32,782 nucleotides of DNA. It comes from Anaerolineae bacterium (lineage in GTDB: Bacteria > Chloroflexota > Anaerolineae > JAFGEY01). The translations under genes and the position numbers were made by a program. Below the pieces are notes generated by a model. That model saw only the letters and a list, made by a program, of their open reading frames with translations, was not told the origin of the DNA and made no database searches. The DNA lies in the NCBI GenBank assembly GCA_016931365.1, contig JAFGEY010000407.1, forward strand, positions 1 to 32,782, given 5' to 3'. Numbering within the stretch: position 1 is the stretch's first letter; every line of letters begins with the position of its first letter. Of the stretch, positions 7,872 to 15,396 are shown in pieces.

Positions 7872-8297
7872 TCAAGATGATTTGTCATCCCGAAGAAGGC
7901 GTTGGTAGCATCCCTGCCACAATTCGGGTGACCGGGTAAACCGGTTGATTGTGATATCTGAAAAGCGCGGAATGAGCGTAGCCAGGATGGGGGGCACTCG
8001 ATCAAACTGACCTAACAAAAGCGCGCTTTCAAGGGTAAAGGTCGTATCTTCCAGCCAGTCCCACTCGCGACGAAAGCGGTCGGCTTTGAGAAAATAGTCA
8101 CGATTCTCCCATGCCGATGCCGTTTGTTCGATCCCTTCTTCTATTTGGCGCAAAGCAAAAACGATCAAGGCGGCCAGATCGCGGCTTTCTTGATCGAACT
8201 TGGGTTTGCGCATCATCAATCTCAGTGCTTCAGCGATCGTGCGGCGAAGCTGGTGTCGCTGTTGACCTACGCTTGCCATATTGACGACCCGACTCAT
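7872..8297 (-). CDS. Hypothetical protein, 141 aa, helical
   Basis: I do not recognise the family. The protein is soluble and rich in charged and hydrophobic helices. Notable stretches are RHQLRRTIAEALRLMMRKPKF, DLAALIVFALRQIEEGIEQTA, AWENRDYFLKADRFRREWDWLE and ESALLLGQFDRVPPIL. The Arg-rich N-terminal half and regular helices suggest a small all-alpha protein. The start is well supported: GGAGG (complement of 8306-8310) lies 8 nt before ATG 8297. It is monocistronic, convergent with the HTH gene and divergent from minC. Its function is unknown. Confidence 0.7.
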   Translation of the reverse strand: MSRVVNMASVGQQRHQLRRTIAEALRLMMRKPKFDQESRDLAALIVFALRQIEEGIEQTASAWENRDYFLKADRFRREWDWLEDTTFTLESALLLGQFDRVPPILATLIPRFSDITINRFTRSPELWQGCYQRLLRDDKSS

Positions 8298-8410
8298 AAA
8301 ATGATCCTCCAGGTGGCAGTCTTGAGTTTATGCAGAGAGTTATTTTATCATAGATTGTCCGATTGGAAAAATAGAGCCTGGTCAGAATTTTATTAGACAT
8401 AAAGTGACAG

Positions 8411-8439
8411 TTTTCAAAACCCAAGAGGTATGATATAAT
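8411..8439 (+). promoter_or_regulatory. Distal promoter of the min operon
   Basis: TTTTCA (8411-8416) and a perfect TATAAT (8434-8439) have a 17-bp spacer. The -35 is 4 of 6 to consensus. It lies 73 bp upstream of a second promoter. Confidence 0.5.
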
Positions 8440-8483
8440 AGAAACCAACTAGAACTCAGTCAGGCTTGATTCATCCACCAAGT

Positions 8484-8512
8484 TTGACCTCATAGACATA
8501 TCCGCATACAAT
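8484..8512 (+). promoter_or_regulatory. Proximal promoter of the min operon
   Basis: TTGACC (8484-8489) and TACAAT (8507-8512) are separated by 17 bp. Transcription would start near 8519. The leader to the minC start at 8691 is about 170 nt and shows no clear terminator or known riboswitch. Confidence 0.75.
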
Positions 8513-8690
8513 AATTTCTTTGACCCGGGTGTATGGTCTGACCATATCCATTTGTTGTTGCGAGCATCAGAAAGATGCGAAACAACCCTCTACGGTGAAT
8601 TGTGGTATTGTCTGGCAGTCAAATGCTCTGGTCATTTTGATGTCAAAACGGTTTGAGAGCAAGCCAGCTTGGAACATAGGAACATCTGCA

Positions 8691-9356
8691 ATGGGATCGG
8701 CAGTCAACATCAGGGGAACGCGTGACGGATTGTTGATCATTTTGGGATCGGCCAAGATCGATGATCTGGTGGCCGAACTCCAGAGCCTGATCGCCGGCCG
8801 GGAGACGTTCTTTCGCGGCGGCGACGTGATATTGCAATTCGACAGCAAGCAGTTGAATGCCGGTCATCTGGCACGGATTTTGCAGGTTTTGGACGAGTAC
8901 GATATTTCAGTGCGCGCGATGCATGGTCAGCCTGTTGCAGCGGCGGCGCCGCAAAATGAGCCGCTGCCAGATATCGAAGCGCCTGTAGAGCCGGTGGCCG
9001 ATGAAGTCAAGCCAGCGGGATCGGATCCGAATGTGGGCATCCTCGTCCAACGAACGCTGCGCTCGGGCCAGTCCATTCATTATTCCGGGCATGTGGTGAT
9101 CATTGGCGATGTGAACCCCGGAGCCGAGATCGTGGCCGAGGGCGACATTGTGGTCTGGGGGCACTTGCGCGGGATCGTGCATGCCGGAGCAGCAGGTGAC
9201 GAAGAACGGTGTATCTGCGCGCTGGCATTTTCACCCACCCAGTTGCGCATCGGCAGCCGAATTGCCCGTCCGCCCGATCAGCGCCGGGCGCGTAAAAAAT
9301 TTGGCCCGGAACGTGCCTATATCAGTGACGGTCAGATTGTGGTCGAGGCGTGCTAG
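8691..9356 (+). CDS. minC: Septum site-determining protein MinC
   Basis: This 221-aa protein is the FtsZ polymerisation inhibitor that MinD carries to the membrane. The N-terminal FtsZ-binding domain (about 1-85) starts VNIRGTRDGLLIILG. A Pro/Ala/Glu linker (about 85-115) follows. The C-terminal right-handed beta-helix that dimerises and binds MinD has the signature RTLRSGQSIHYSGHVVIIG, then VNPGAEIVAEGDIVVWGHLRG and VHAGA. The reading frame is open back to TTG 8520, but I chose ATG 8691: AGG lies about 10 nt upstream and the conserved domain starts right after it. ATG 8640 is an alternative that would add 17 residues. It is the first gene of minCDE-rodA. Confidence 0.93.
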   Translation: MGSAVNIRGTRDGLLIILGSAKIDDLVAELQSLIAGRETFFRGGDVILQFDSKQLNAGHLARILQVLDEYDISVRAMHGQPVAAAAPQNEPLPDIEAPVEPVADEVKPAGSDPNVGILVQRTLRSGQSIHYSGHVVIIGDVNPGAEIVAEGDIVVWGHLRGIVHAGAAGDEERCICALAFSPTQLRIGSRIARPPDQRRARKKFGPERAYISDGQIVVEAC

Positions 9357-9396
9357 CTTGGGGTAGGAAAAAAGGTGGGGGAATGAGGAGTTTTGA

Positions 9397-10188
9397 ATGG
9401 CAGCAAGAATTCTTACTGTAACATCGGGCAAAGGGGGCGTGGGCAAGACAACGCTCACGGCCAACTTGAGCGTGGCGCTAGCCATGCGCGACCAGCGCGT
9501 GGTCGCCATTGATGCAGATATCGGCCTGCGCAATCTCGATGTGGTAATGGGGCTTGAAAACCGGATCGTCTATGACTTGGTCGATGTGATCGAAGGGCGC
9601 TGCCGGCTGCGCCAGGCGATGATTCGCGACAAACGCCTGGCCGAGTTGTATCTGCTGCCGGCGGCTCAAACCCGCGACAAGAACGCGGTCGGCCCAGATC
9701 AGATGGTTGAGTTGTGTGAAGAGCTGCGCCCTAACTTTGACTTTATCATCCTGGACTCGCCAGCAGGAATCGAACAGGGATTTCGCAACGCCGTTCAACC
9801 GGCAGACGAAGTGCTGATCATTACCACCCCTGAAATGTCTGCCGTGCGCGATGCCGACCGGATCATCGGGTTGCTTGAGGCCGCTGAAAAAGAATCGGTC
9901 TCGCTGATCATCAACCGCATCCGGCCTGAAATGGTGCGCCGCGAGGATATGCTGGGTATCGATGACGTGCTCGACGTGCTGGCGATCGATCTGTTGGGTG
10001 TCATCCCCGAAGATGAAAAGATTATTGTTTCCGTCAACCGGGGGCACCCGCTGTCGATGGTCGATCACTCACAGGCAGGCAAGGCTTTCAACAATATCGC
10101 AGCCCGGATTATGGGCGAGGACGTGCCTCTGATTCCCCTGGAAAAAGAGACCGTCTTTACCCGCATCAAACGATTCTTTACGTCTTGA
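9397..10188 (+). CDS. minD: Septum site-determining ATPase MinD
   Basis: This 263-aa protein is the ParA/MinD-family ATPase that binds the inner membrane when dimeric and recruits MinC. It has the deviant Walker A GKGGVGKTT (11-19) with the signature Lys, the switch motif around AIDADIGLRNLD and Walker B FIILDSPAGIE. A C-terminal amphipathic membrane-targeting helix ends ETVFTRIKRFFTS. The strong ribosome binding site GAGGAG (9385-9390) is 6 nt upstream. It follows minC by 40 bp. The length is typical (about 260-270). Confidence 0.97.
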   Translation: MAARILTVTSGKGGVGKTTLTANLSVALAMRDQRVVAIDADIGLRNLDVVMGLENRIVYDLVDVIEGRCRLRQAMIRDKRLAELYLLPAAQTRDKNAVGPDQMVELCEELRPNFDFIILDSPAGIEQGFRNAVQPADEVLIITTPEMSAVRDADRIIGLLEAAEKESVSLIINRIRPEMVRREDMLGIDDVLDVLAIDLLGVIPEDEKIIVSVNRGHPLSMVDHSQAGKAFNNIAARIMGEDVPLIPLEKETVFTRIKRFFTS

Positions 10189-10252
10189 GGCCAGCCGTTG
10201 TCGGCACCCTGTATTGATGGCCGGATTTGATCCCACTGGAGAGGAAAACGCT

Positions 10253-10528
10253 ATGAACCTGTTTCGCAAAGTTTTTCAACCCAAAGAGGCTTCCAGCAGA
10301 GAAATCGCCAAAGAGCGCCTTCAGCTTGTTCTCGTTCACGACCGCGCGCAGATTTCTCCGGGGCTTTTGCAGGTCATCAAAGACGAGATTATTGATGTGA
10401 TCTCGCGCTATGTCGAGATCGAGCGCGAGGGGGTCGAGATCTCGTTCACTCAAAATCGGCGCGAAAGCCGCTTGCAGGCCGACATCCCGTTGGTATCTGG
10501 GCGGCGACGGCAGCGCGCGGCGCAATGA
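10253..10528 (+). CDS. minE: Cell division topological specificity factor MinE
   Basis: This 91-aa protein stimulates MinD ATPase and displaces MinC, restricting septum inhibition to the poles. It has an N-terminal amphipathic segment, MNLFRKVFQ, then the anti-MinCD helix region with AKERLQLVLVHDRAQISPG, and a dimerising topological-specificity domain (VIKDEIIDVISRYVEIE... and the final strand VEISF). The C-terminal tail is basic (SGRRRQRAAQ). I chose ATG 10253, preceded by GGAGAGG at 10238-10244, over ATG 10214 because MinE proteins begin with the short amphipathic segment. It ends 10 bp before rodA. Confidence 0.95.
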   Translation: MNLFRKVFQPKEASSREIAKERLQLVLVHDRAQISPGLLQVIKDEIIDVISRYVEIEREGVEISFTQNRRESRLQADIPLVSGRRRQRAAQ

Positions 10529-10538
10529 TTCAAGTCGT

Positions 10539-11630
10539 ATGAACCGACGAGTTTGGTATAATTTCGATATTATTTTGTTCATCGCCACGCTGCTACTGCT
10601 CGTCTATGGCGTAGCGATGATCTATAGCGCGTCTCACGACGTGGAAAGGATCAAAGGATCGGCGGTTCGACAGATCATTTGGTCCGTTGCAGGAATTGTG
10701 CTTGGATTTATCGTTGCCGCAATTGACTATCGATTACTCGATGCGTTTGCCATTCCACTTTATATTATTATTGTTCTCTTGCTTGTGGCCGTGTTTATTA
10801 TTGGTCAAATTACATTTGGCGCGCAGCGCTCGATCGATCTGGGGTTTGTCAGCGTGCAGCCCTCAGAATTCAGCAAACCGGCGCTGATCGTCATATTGGC
10901 CGCCTTTTTTGGGCGCCGCGAGGACAAGATCGACCGGCTGAGTACACTGCTCTTTTCCATCGCCTTGATCGCCTTGCCCGTGTTTCTGATTTACAAAGAA
11001 CCCGACCTCGGCACGGCGCTGGTATTGATCTTTGTCTGGGGAGTGATGGTCTTTGCCGCCGGGATGAATTTGATCTATCTCGGCCTGCTTGGAGGCGGCG
11101 CGGTTGGCGCGGTGCCTATCCTCTGGTTGACGATGCAGGATTATATGCGCCAGCGTGTGGTGACCTTTTTGAGTCCGGAGAGCGATCCGGAGTCGTTTTA
11201 CAACATCAAACAGGCCCTTTATGCGATTGGATCGGGCGGGTGGCTGGGCAAAGGGTATATGAAGGGCACGCAAAGCCAGCTCGGTTTTTTGCTCGTCCAG
11301 CATACCGACTTTATTTTTTCGGTGATTTGCGAGGAGCTGGGGATGCTGGGCGCTTTTGCCCTCTTTGCGCTGCTGGCCGTGGTACTGTTGCGTATCTTGC
11401 GCGCGGCCAAGATGGCCCGCGATACCTTTGGCCGATTGATCTGCACCGGCATCGCAGCCTGGTTCTTTTTCCAGATTGCGGTCAACATTGGTATGAACCT
11501 GCAATTGCTGCCAGTCACGGGCTTGCCGCTGCCCTTTATCAGTTATGGTGGCAGTTCGCTGGTGCCGATGCTGGTTTCCTTGGGGTTGGTGCAGGGCGTG
11601 TTGATGCGTTACCGCAAGATCGAGTTTTAA
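10539..11630 (+). CDS. rodA: SEDS peptidoglycan glycosyltransferase RodA
   Basis: This 363-aa polytopic membrane protein (about ten spans) of the SEDS family polymerises lipid II during side-wall elongation. Signatures are QPSEFSKPALIV, YKEPDLGTALVL with the essential Asp region, QSQLGFLLVQHTDFIFSVICEELG and the C-terminal GLPLPFISYGGSS. RodA rather than FtsW is favoured by length and by the neighbouring class A PBP, although no class B PBP is adjacent. The start at ATG 10539 is 10 bp after minE. The longer frame back to 10410 overlaps minE and is not used. No clear Shine-Dalgarno is seen, so translation may be coupled to minE. Confidence 0.92.
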   Translation: MNRRVWYNFDIILFIATLLLLVYGVAMIYSASHDVERIKGSAVRQIIWSVAGIVLGFIVAAIDYRLLDAFAIPLYIIIVLLLVAVFIIGQITFGAQRSIDLGFVSVQPSEFSKPALIVILAAFFGRREDKIDRLSTLLFSIALIALPVFLIYKEPDLGTALVLIFVWGVMVFAAGMNLIYLGLLGGGAVGAVPILWLTMQDYMRQRVVTFLSPESDPESFYNIKQALYAIGSGGWLGKGYMKGTQSQLGFLLVQHTDFIFSVICEELGMLGAFALFALLAVVLLRILRAAKMARDTFGRLICTGIAAWFFFQIAVNIGMNLQLLPVTGLPLPFISYGGSSLVPMLVSLGLVQGVLMRYRKIEF

Positions 11631-11648
11631 CCTGCTGGAGGTCATGAT

Positions 11649-11762
11649 ATGTTCACGTCGATGAGTCCAAAAATTCGTCTGGCTCTCTCTTTTATGCTCT
11701 TTTTGCTGGTGACGATCTTTGGTTTTGTCTGCCTGCTGCTCACCGGAAAAATGGTGCCCTGA
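11649..11762 (+). CDS. Small single-span membrane protein (37 aa)
   Basis: A short ORF from ATG 11649 to TGA 11762 encodes a short polar N-terminus (MFTSMSPKIR), one hydrophobic span (LALSFMLFLLVTIFGFVCLLL) and the tail TGKMVP. It has one of the best ribosome binding sites in the window, GGAGG at 11637-11641 with a 7-nt gap, and begins 18 bp after rodA. Position and membrane nature suggest an accessory peptide of the elongation machinery; that role is inference. It is easily missed by length cut-offs. The next 93 bp to the PBP gene hold no further ORF. Confidence 0.6.
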   Translation: MFTSMSPKIRLALSFMLFLLVTIFGFVCLLLTGKMVP

Positions 11763-11855
11763 TTGGGGCTTTTCCTGCTTTGAAAACGTCCCAAACAGAG
11801 ATATGTCTGGGTCTGCTTGTTGCTCAGTAACAGATAACACAGGCTGGAAAAGCTC

Positions 11856-14381
11856 ATGAAAAAAGCGAGATCGGTGTCTCGACGCTGGTGGCTGGCAGGC
11901 AGCCTGGTCTTGTTGCTGGCGTCGGGCGTTTGGGGCATTTATGCCTGGTTGTTTGTCGATCTGCCCTCTCCGGGCGAACTGCCCGACCGGGCGGCTGCAC
12001 CCTCGTCCAAGATCTATGACCGGAACGGGCAGCTTTTGTTTGAGGTCATCGATCCCCATCTGGGTAAACATTCGCCGATTCCTCTCTCTGATATCCCGCT
12101 GGCGTTGCAACAGGCGACCGTCGCCACCGAAGACGCCAGTTTTTACACTCACCCCGGCATCGATCTGAAAGGTATCCTGCGCTCGATCTGGATCAACCTG
12201 CAAGGTGGCGAAGCCGGCGGCAGCACGATCACCCAGCAGGTCGCGCGCAACCTGCTCTTCTCGCCGGAAGAACGCGCCGAGCGCACCTTGACCCGCAAAC
12301 TGCGCGAGGCGATCCTGGCCTACCGCATCACCCGCCGCTACACCAAAGACGATATCCTCACCCTCTATCTGAACGAAAACTATTACGGAAATATGGCCTA
12401 TGGCGTCGAAGCAGCCGCGCATGCCTATTTCGGCAAGACGGTCGGCGAACTCGACCTGGCCGAGTGCGCCTTGATCGCCGGGCTGCCGCAGGCGCCGTCG
12501 CTCTACAACCCGCTCGTCAACTCTGATGGCGCGCACCGTCGCCAGCGTATCGTCCTCGACCTGATGGTCAAGCAGGACTACCTAGCTCAGGACGAGGCCG
12601 ACCTGGCGGCTGCCGAGTCACTCAAGTATGCCAGTACCCCCTTTCCGATCCGCGCGCCGCATTTTGTGACCTATGTTTGGAGCCAGCTTGAGAGCGTGCT
12701 GGGCGTGGAGACATTGGCCCGGGGCGGATTGGAGGTCTACACTACGCTCGACGTCGATCTCAATGAGCGCGCCGAGGCGATCGTGCGCCGCCACCTGGAC
12801 GCGCTTCAGGAGCGCAGAGGACCGGATCGCAATGTCAATAACGCCGCCCTGCTGGCTCTTGATCCACAAAGCGGCGAAATTCTGGCTATGGTCGGCAGCG
12901 CCGACTATTTTGATGCCGAGATCGGCGGGGCAATGAACACGACGCTGGCCCTGCGCCAGCCCGGTTCGGCGATCAAGCCGATTACCTATGCCGTTGCTTT
13001 TGACCCTGCCTGGCTGGAACGCGCGGATCGGTCCACGCGCTGGGGAGAATTGCCCTTTACCCCTGCGACGATGCTCGTCGACGTGCGTACCTCGTTCATT
13101 ACCCGCGAGGGGGTGGGATATGTGCCGCTCAACTATGATTTGCGTTGGCGCGGCCCCGTGCTGCTGCGCGAGGCGCTCGGTTCGTCGTACAACCTGCCAG
13201 CGGTCAAGGTGTTGGATGCCGTTGGCCTGAAGGCGATGATCGCCCAGGCGCGGCAGATGGGGATCACCAGTTTCGACCAATCGGCGGAGCGGTTCGGCTT
13301 GGCGCTGACCCTCGGCGGCGGCGAGGTGCAGATGATCGAGCTGGCCTCGGCGTATGCCGTTTTTGCGACAGGCGGCGAGTGGGTTGCGCCGGTCGCCGTA
13401 CGCCAGGTGGTCGATGCGCAGGGGCAGACGGTCTGGACGCCGCCGCACACGCAACGGCAGGCGCTCGATCCGCGCGTGGCCTATCTGATCACCGACATCC
13501 TGTCCGACGAATGGGCGCGGCTGCCTTCGTTTGGCGAGCAAAGCGCGCTTTACCTGGGCCGTCCGGCGGCAGCTAAAACGGGCACCACCACCGACTGGCG
13601 CGACAACTGGACAGTTGGCTATACGCCCGAACTGGTGACCGCCGTCTGGGCCGGCAATGCCGACAACACGCCGATGTACCACGTTTCCGGCATCACCGGC
13701 GCCGGGCCGATCTGGCACGAGTTTATGACCCTCGCGCTCAAAGATCGCCCGCCGCAAGAGTTTACCCGGCCCGATGGATTGGTCGAGGTAGAGGTGTGCG
13801 CGCTGTCAGGCAAGCTGCCCGAACCTTTCTGCCCACATCGACGGCAAGAGTTGTTCATCGAGGGCACCGAGCCGGCCGAACAGTGCGATTTGCACCAACT
13901 CGTACGCATCGATGCGGCGACCGGCCTGCGGGCCAGCGAATCGACGCCTCCGGAGCGCGTGCGCACGCGCGTGTACGCTGTCTATCCAGCAGAGGCACAG
14001 GCCTGGGCGGTGGGGCAGGGCATTCCTCAACCGCCGCCGCTGCCGGGCGAACCGTCTGAACCTACGGATGTACCCGATGATACAGTGTCGGTGCCGCTCG
14101 AGATCGTCAGCCCTTTTCAGATGGATCGCTACCGTATCTCGGCCTCACTGCCGAGGGAGGATCAGCGGATTATGATCGAGGCACGCGGCGGGGCAGAGGT
14201 TGTCTTGACACAGGTGACGCTCTTTGTGGACGATGTCGCCGCGGCAACGCTGAACGAGCCGCCCTATCGCACATGGTGGGTTCTGCAGCCGGGAGAACAC
14301 CGCATTTATGCGGTGGGGACGACACCGAGCGGTGGGGAAATTCAGAGCGAGGCGGTTGCTCTGATTGTCGTTGACGAGTAG
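11856..14381 (+). CDS. Class A penicillin-binding protein (1A/1C type)
   Basis: This 841-aa bifunctional wall synthase has an N-terminal signal anchor (about 10-32). The GT51 transglycosylase domain has catalytic Glu92 in ATEDASFY, GGSTITQQVARNL and LNENYYGN. The transpeptidase domain has SxxK at 371-374 (QPGSAIKP), SYN at 444-446 and KTG at 574-576. After about residue 640 comes a Cys-containing segment (CALSGKLPEPFCPHRR) and a C-terminal beta domain (about 750-838) resembling BiPBP_C of PBP1C, with VEIVSPF-like opening, WWVLQPGEHRIY and a final strand. The start ATG has only a weak GGAAAAG upstream. It is the last gene of the min-rodA cluster and is closed by a terminator. It polymerises and crosslinks peptidoglycan outside the membrane. 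Confidence 0.93.
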   Translation: MKKARSVSRRWWLAGSLVLLLASGVWGIYAWLFVDLPSPGELPDRAAAPSSKIYDRNGQLLFEVIDPHLGKHSPIPLSDIPLALQQATVATEDASFYTHPGIDLKGILRSIWINLQGGEAGGSTITQQVARNLLFSPEERAERTLTRKLREAILAYRITRRYTKDDILTLYLNENYYGNMAYGVEAAAHAYFGKTVGELDLAECALIAGLPQAPSLYNPLVNSDGAHRRQRIVLDLMVKQDYLAQDEADLAAAESLKYASTPFPIRAPHFVTYVWSQLESVLGVETLARGGLEVYTTLDVDLNERAEAIVRRHLDALQERRGPDRNVNNAALLALDPQSGEILAMVGSADYFDAEIGGAMNTTLALRQPGSAIKPITYAVAFDPAWLERADRSTRWGELPFTPATMLVDVRTSFITREGVGYVPLNYDLRWRGPVLLREALGSSYNLPAVKVLDAVGLKAMIAQARQMGITSFDQSAERFGLALTLGGGEVQMIELASAYAVFATGGEWVAPVAVRQVVDAQGQTVWTPPHTQRQALDPRVAYLITDILSDEWARLPSFGEQSALYLGRPAAAKTGTTTDWRDNWTVGYTPELVTAVWAGNADNTPMYHVSGITGAGPIWHEFMTLALKDRPPQEFTRPDGLVEVEVCALSGKLPEPFCPHRRQELFIEGTEPAEQCDLHQLVRIDAATGLRASESTPPERVRTRVYAVYPAEAQAWAVGQGIPQPPPLPGEPSEPTDVPDDTVSVPLEIVSPFQMDRYRISASLPREDQRIMIEARGGAEVVLTQVTLFVDDVAAATLNEPPYRTWWVLQPGEHRIYAVGTTPSGGEIQSEAVALIVVDE

Positions 14382-14408
14382 GCGGCTTGTTCATAGCCGC
14401 CTTTTTTT
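14381..14408 (+). terminator. Intrinsic terminator after the PBP gene
   Basis: A perfect 7-bp stem (GGCGGCT 14381-14387 with AGCCGCC 14395-14401) and a 7-nt loop are followed by seven T (14402-14408). The stem starts at the last base of the PBP stop codon, and the T-run overlaps the stop codon of the convergent GNAT gene. Confidence 0.9.
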
Positions 14409-14907
14409 ATTCGAGGGTTATTTCAAGCTCGATCTCGTCTCGCAAGGGGATACCCTCGTCGCCAACCATCGGAATATCGGGTTTAAGCCTTCGCGCCCGC
14501 TCTATCGCATTGCGGTGGATGACGACCAGTGCAAAGCCGCGCTTTTGATAAAAACGCAGCGCATTGAGGTTGTCGTTGGTGGTGATCAGCCACAGCCGCT
14601 TGCACCCGGCCTGGGTTGCTGCCTGCCGGATGGTCTGGATTAGTGCCGTCCCGATGCCGCTTGATGGGCAGAGGCTGTCCAGGGTGACGATCTCGCACTG
14701 ACATCCTTCCAGATGATAGGTCAGCAGGCCCAGCCACTCATCTCCGCGATGGGCGACAAAACCTGCCAGGTCGCAGGGGTGGTAGATCGTGTCGTGGGCG
14801 ACGACGGTATCGACTCCCCAACGCCGGACGATCAATTCACGGACACGATCGCGATCGGCCGGATCGAGAGGACGAATGTCGAAAGAGGGTGCGGGCTGGG
14901 TTTTCAT
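14407..14907 (-). CDS. GNAT family N-acetyltransferase
   Basis: This 166-aa cytoplasmic enzyme probably transfers an acyl group from acyl-CoA to an amine. It has the GNAT fold: FDIRPLDPADRDRVRELI at the start, the strand EWLGLLTYHLEGCQCEIVTLDSL, an acetyl-CoA loop SSGIGTALIQTI (a variant of Q/RxxGxG/A), LWLITTNDNLNALRFYQKRGF, and a C-terminal tail of about 35 residues. The substrate is unknown. ATG 14907 is chosen over the longer open frame to 15075 because the latter overlaps rsfS and adds no domain. No strong ribosome binding site is seen. It is the last gene of the minus-strand operon, 76 bp after rsfS with a hairpin between. Confidence 0.85.
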   Translation of the reverse strand: MKTQPAPSFDIRPLDPADRDRVRELIVRRWGVDTVVAHDTIYHPCDLAGFVAHRGDEWLGLLTYHLEGCQCEIVTLDSLCPSSGIGTALIQTIRQAATQAGCKRLWLITTNDNLNALRFYQKRGFALVVIHRNAIERARRLKPDIPMVGDEGIPLRDEIELEITLE

Positions 14908-14925
14908 GGGCTTGTTGTTGAATAG

Positions 14926-14957
14926 CAACTGCTCGGCCTGTGCCAGTCGAGCAGTTG
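14926..14957 (-). repeat. Hairpin between rsfS and the GNAT gene
   Basis: Ten-base arms (14926-14935 and 14948-14957) pair perfectly around a 12-nt loop. There is no T-run on either side, so it is more likely an attenuating or processing structure within the operon than a full terminator. Confidence 0.55.
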
Positions 14958-14983
14958 TGCTGAATGATACCTGGGTCTGTTTT

Positions 14984-15328
14984 TTACTGTATCTGTACGA
15001 CGACCTGTGCGTCTTTCCACAACCCTTCCAGGTCATAGAAGCGGCGCGTTTGCGGCAAAAAAGCGTGCACCACAATGTCGCCGTAATCGATCAACATCCA
15101 CCCCGACTCTGGTTCGCCTTCGACACTCAAGGGCCGCCCGGCGTCGGCTTTGAGATCGCGGGCGAGATCGCCGCACAGTGCCCCCAGGTGGCGTTCGCTT
15201 GTTCCGGAGCAGATGATAAAATAGTCGGCCAGAATGGTCACCGATTGGACATCGAGCAGCAAAATATCTCCTGCTTGGCGCTCTTCGAGCATACCCACGA
15301 TAGTGTGGGCCAGTTCTTGTGTGTTCAG
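14984..15328 (-). CDS. rsfS: Ribosomal silencing factor RsfS (iojap/YbeB)
   Basis: This protein binds ribosomal protein uL14 and blocks 30S-50S joining during starvation. The family signature is complete: ERQAGDILLLDVQ, LADYFIICSGTSERHLGALC, GRPLSVEGEPESGWMLIDYGDIVVHAF and RRFYDLEGLW. From the first GTG (15298) it is 104 aa, but that truncates the N-terminal helix. GAGGAGG (complement of 15334-15340) is not placed for GTG. It stands 5 nt before an in-frame CTG at 15326-15328, giving 114 aa starting (M)NTQELAHTIVG. No ATG, GTG or TTG lies between that CTG and the upstream stop at 15368-15370. I therefore annotate CTG as the start. It lies between the GGDEF and GNAT genes. Confidence 0.93.
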   Translation of the reverse strand: MNTQELAHTIVGMLEERQAGDILLLDVQSVTILADYFIICSGTSERHLGALCGDLARDLKADAGRPLSVEGEPESGWMLIDYGDIVVHAFLPQTRRFYDLEGLWKDAQVVVQIQ

Positions 15329-15396
15329 CTTTACCTCCTCGTATTCGATCAGATTGGATTTATTCAGTCAATCACATACACAAGATAAACTTGTGT

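Noticed and set aside
8520..8690. Extended N-terminus of MinC from TTG 8520
   Set aside because: The predicted transcription start is at about 8519, there is no ribosome binding site, and the extra 57 residues do not match the MinC domain.
8298..8690. Riboswitch in the minC leader
   Set aside because: The leader is long enough, but no conserved aptamer features or terminator/anti-terminator pair were recognised.
10863..12536. Minus-strand ORF of 557 aa across rodA and the PBP gene
   Set aside because: It is antisense to two clear genes, its composition is rich in Gln, His and Arg as in shadow frames, and it has no domain.
12618..13757. Minus-strand ORF of 379 aa inside the PBP gene
   Set aside because: It is a shadow of the transpeptidase domain, with no start signal or motif.
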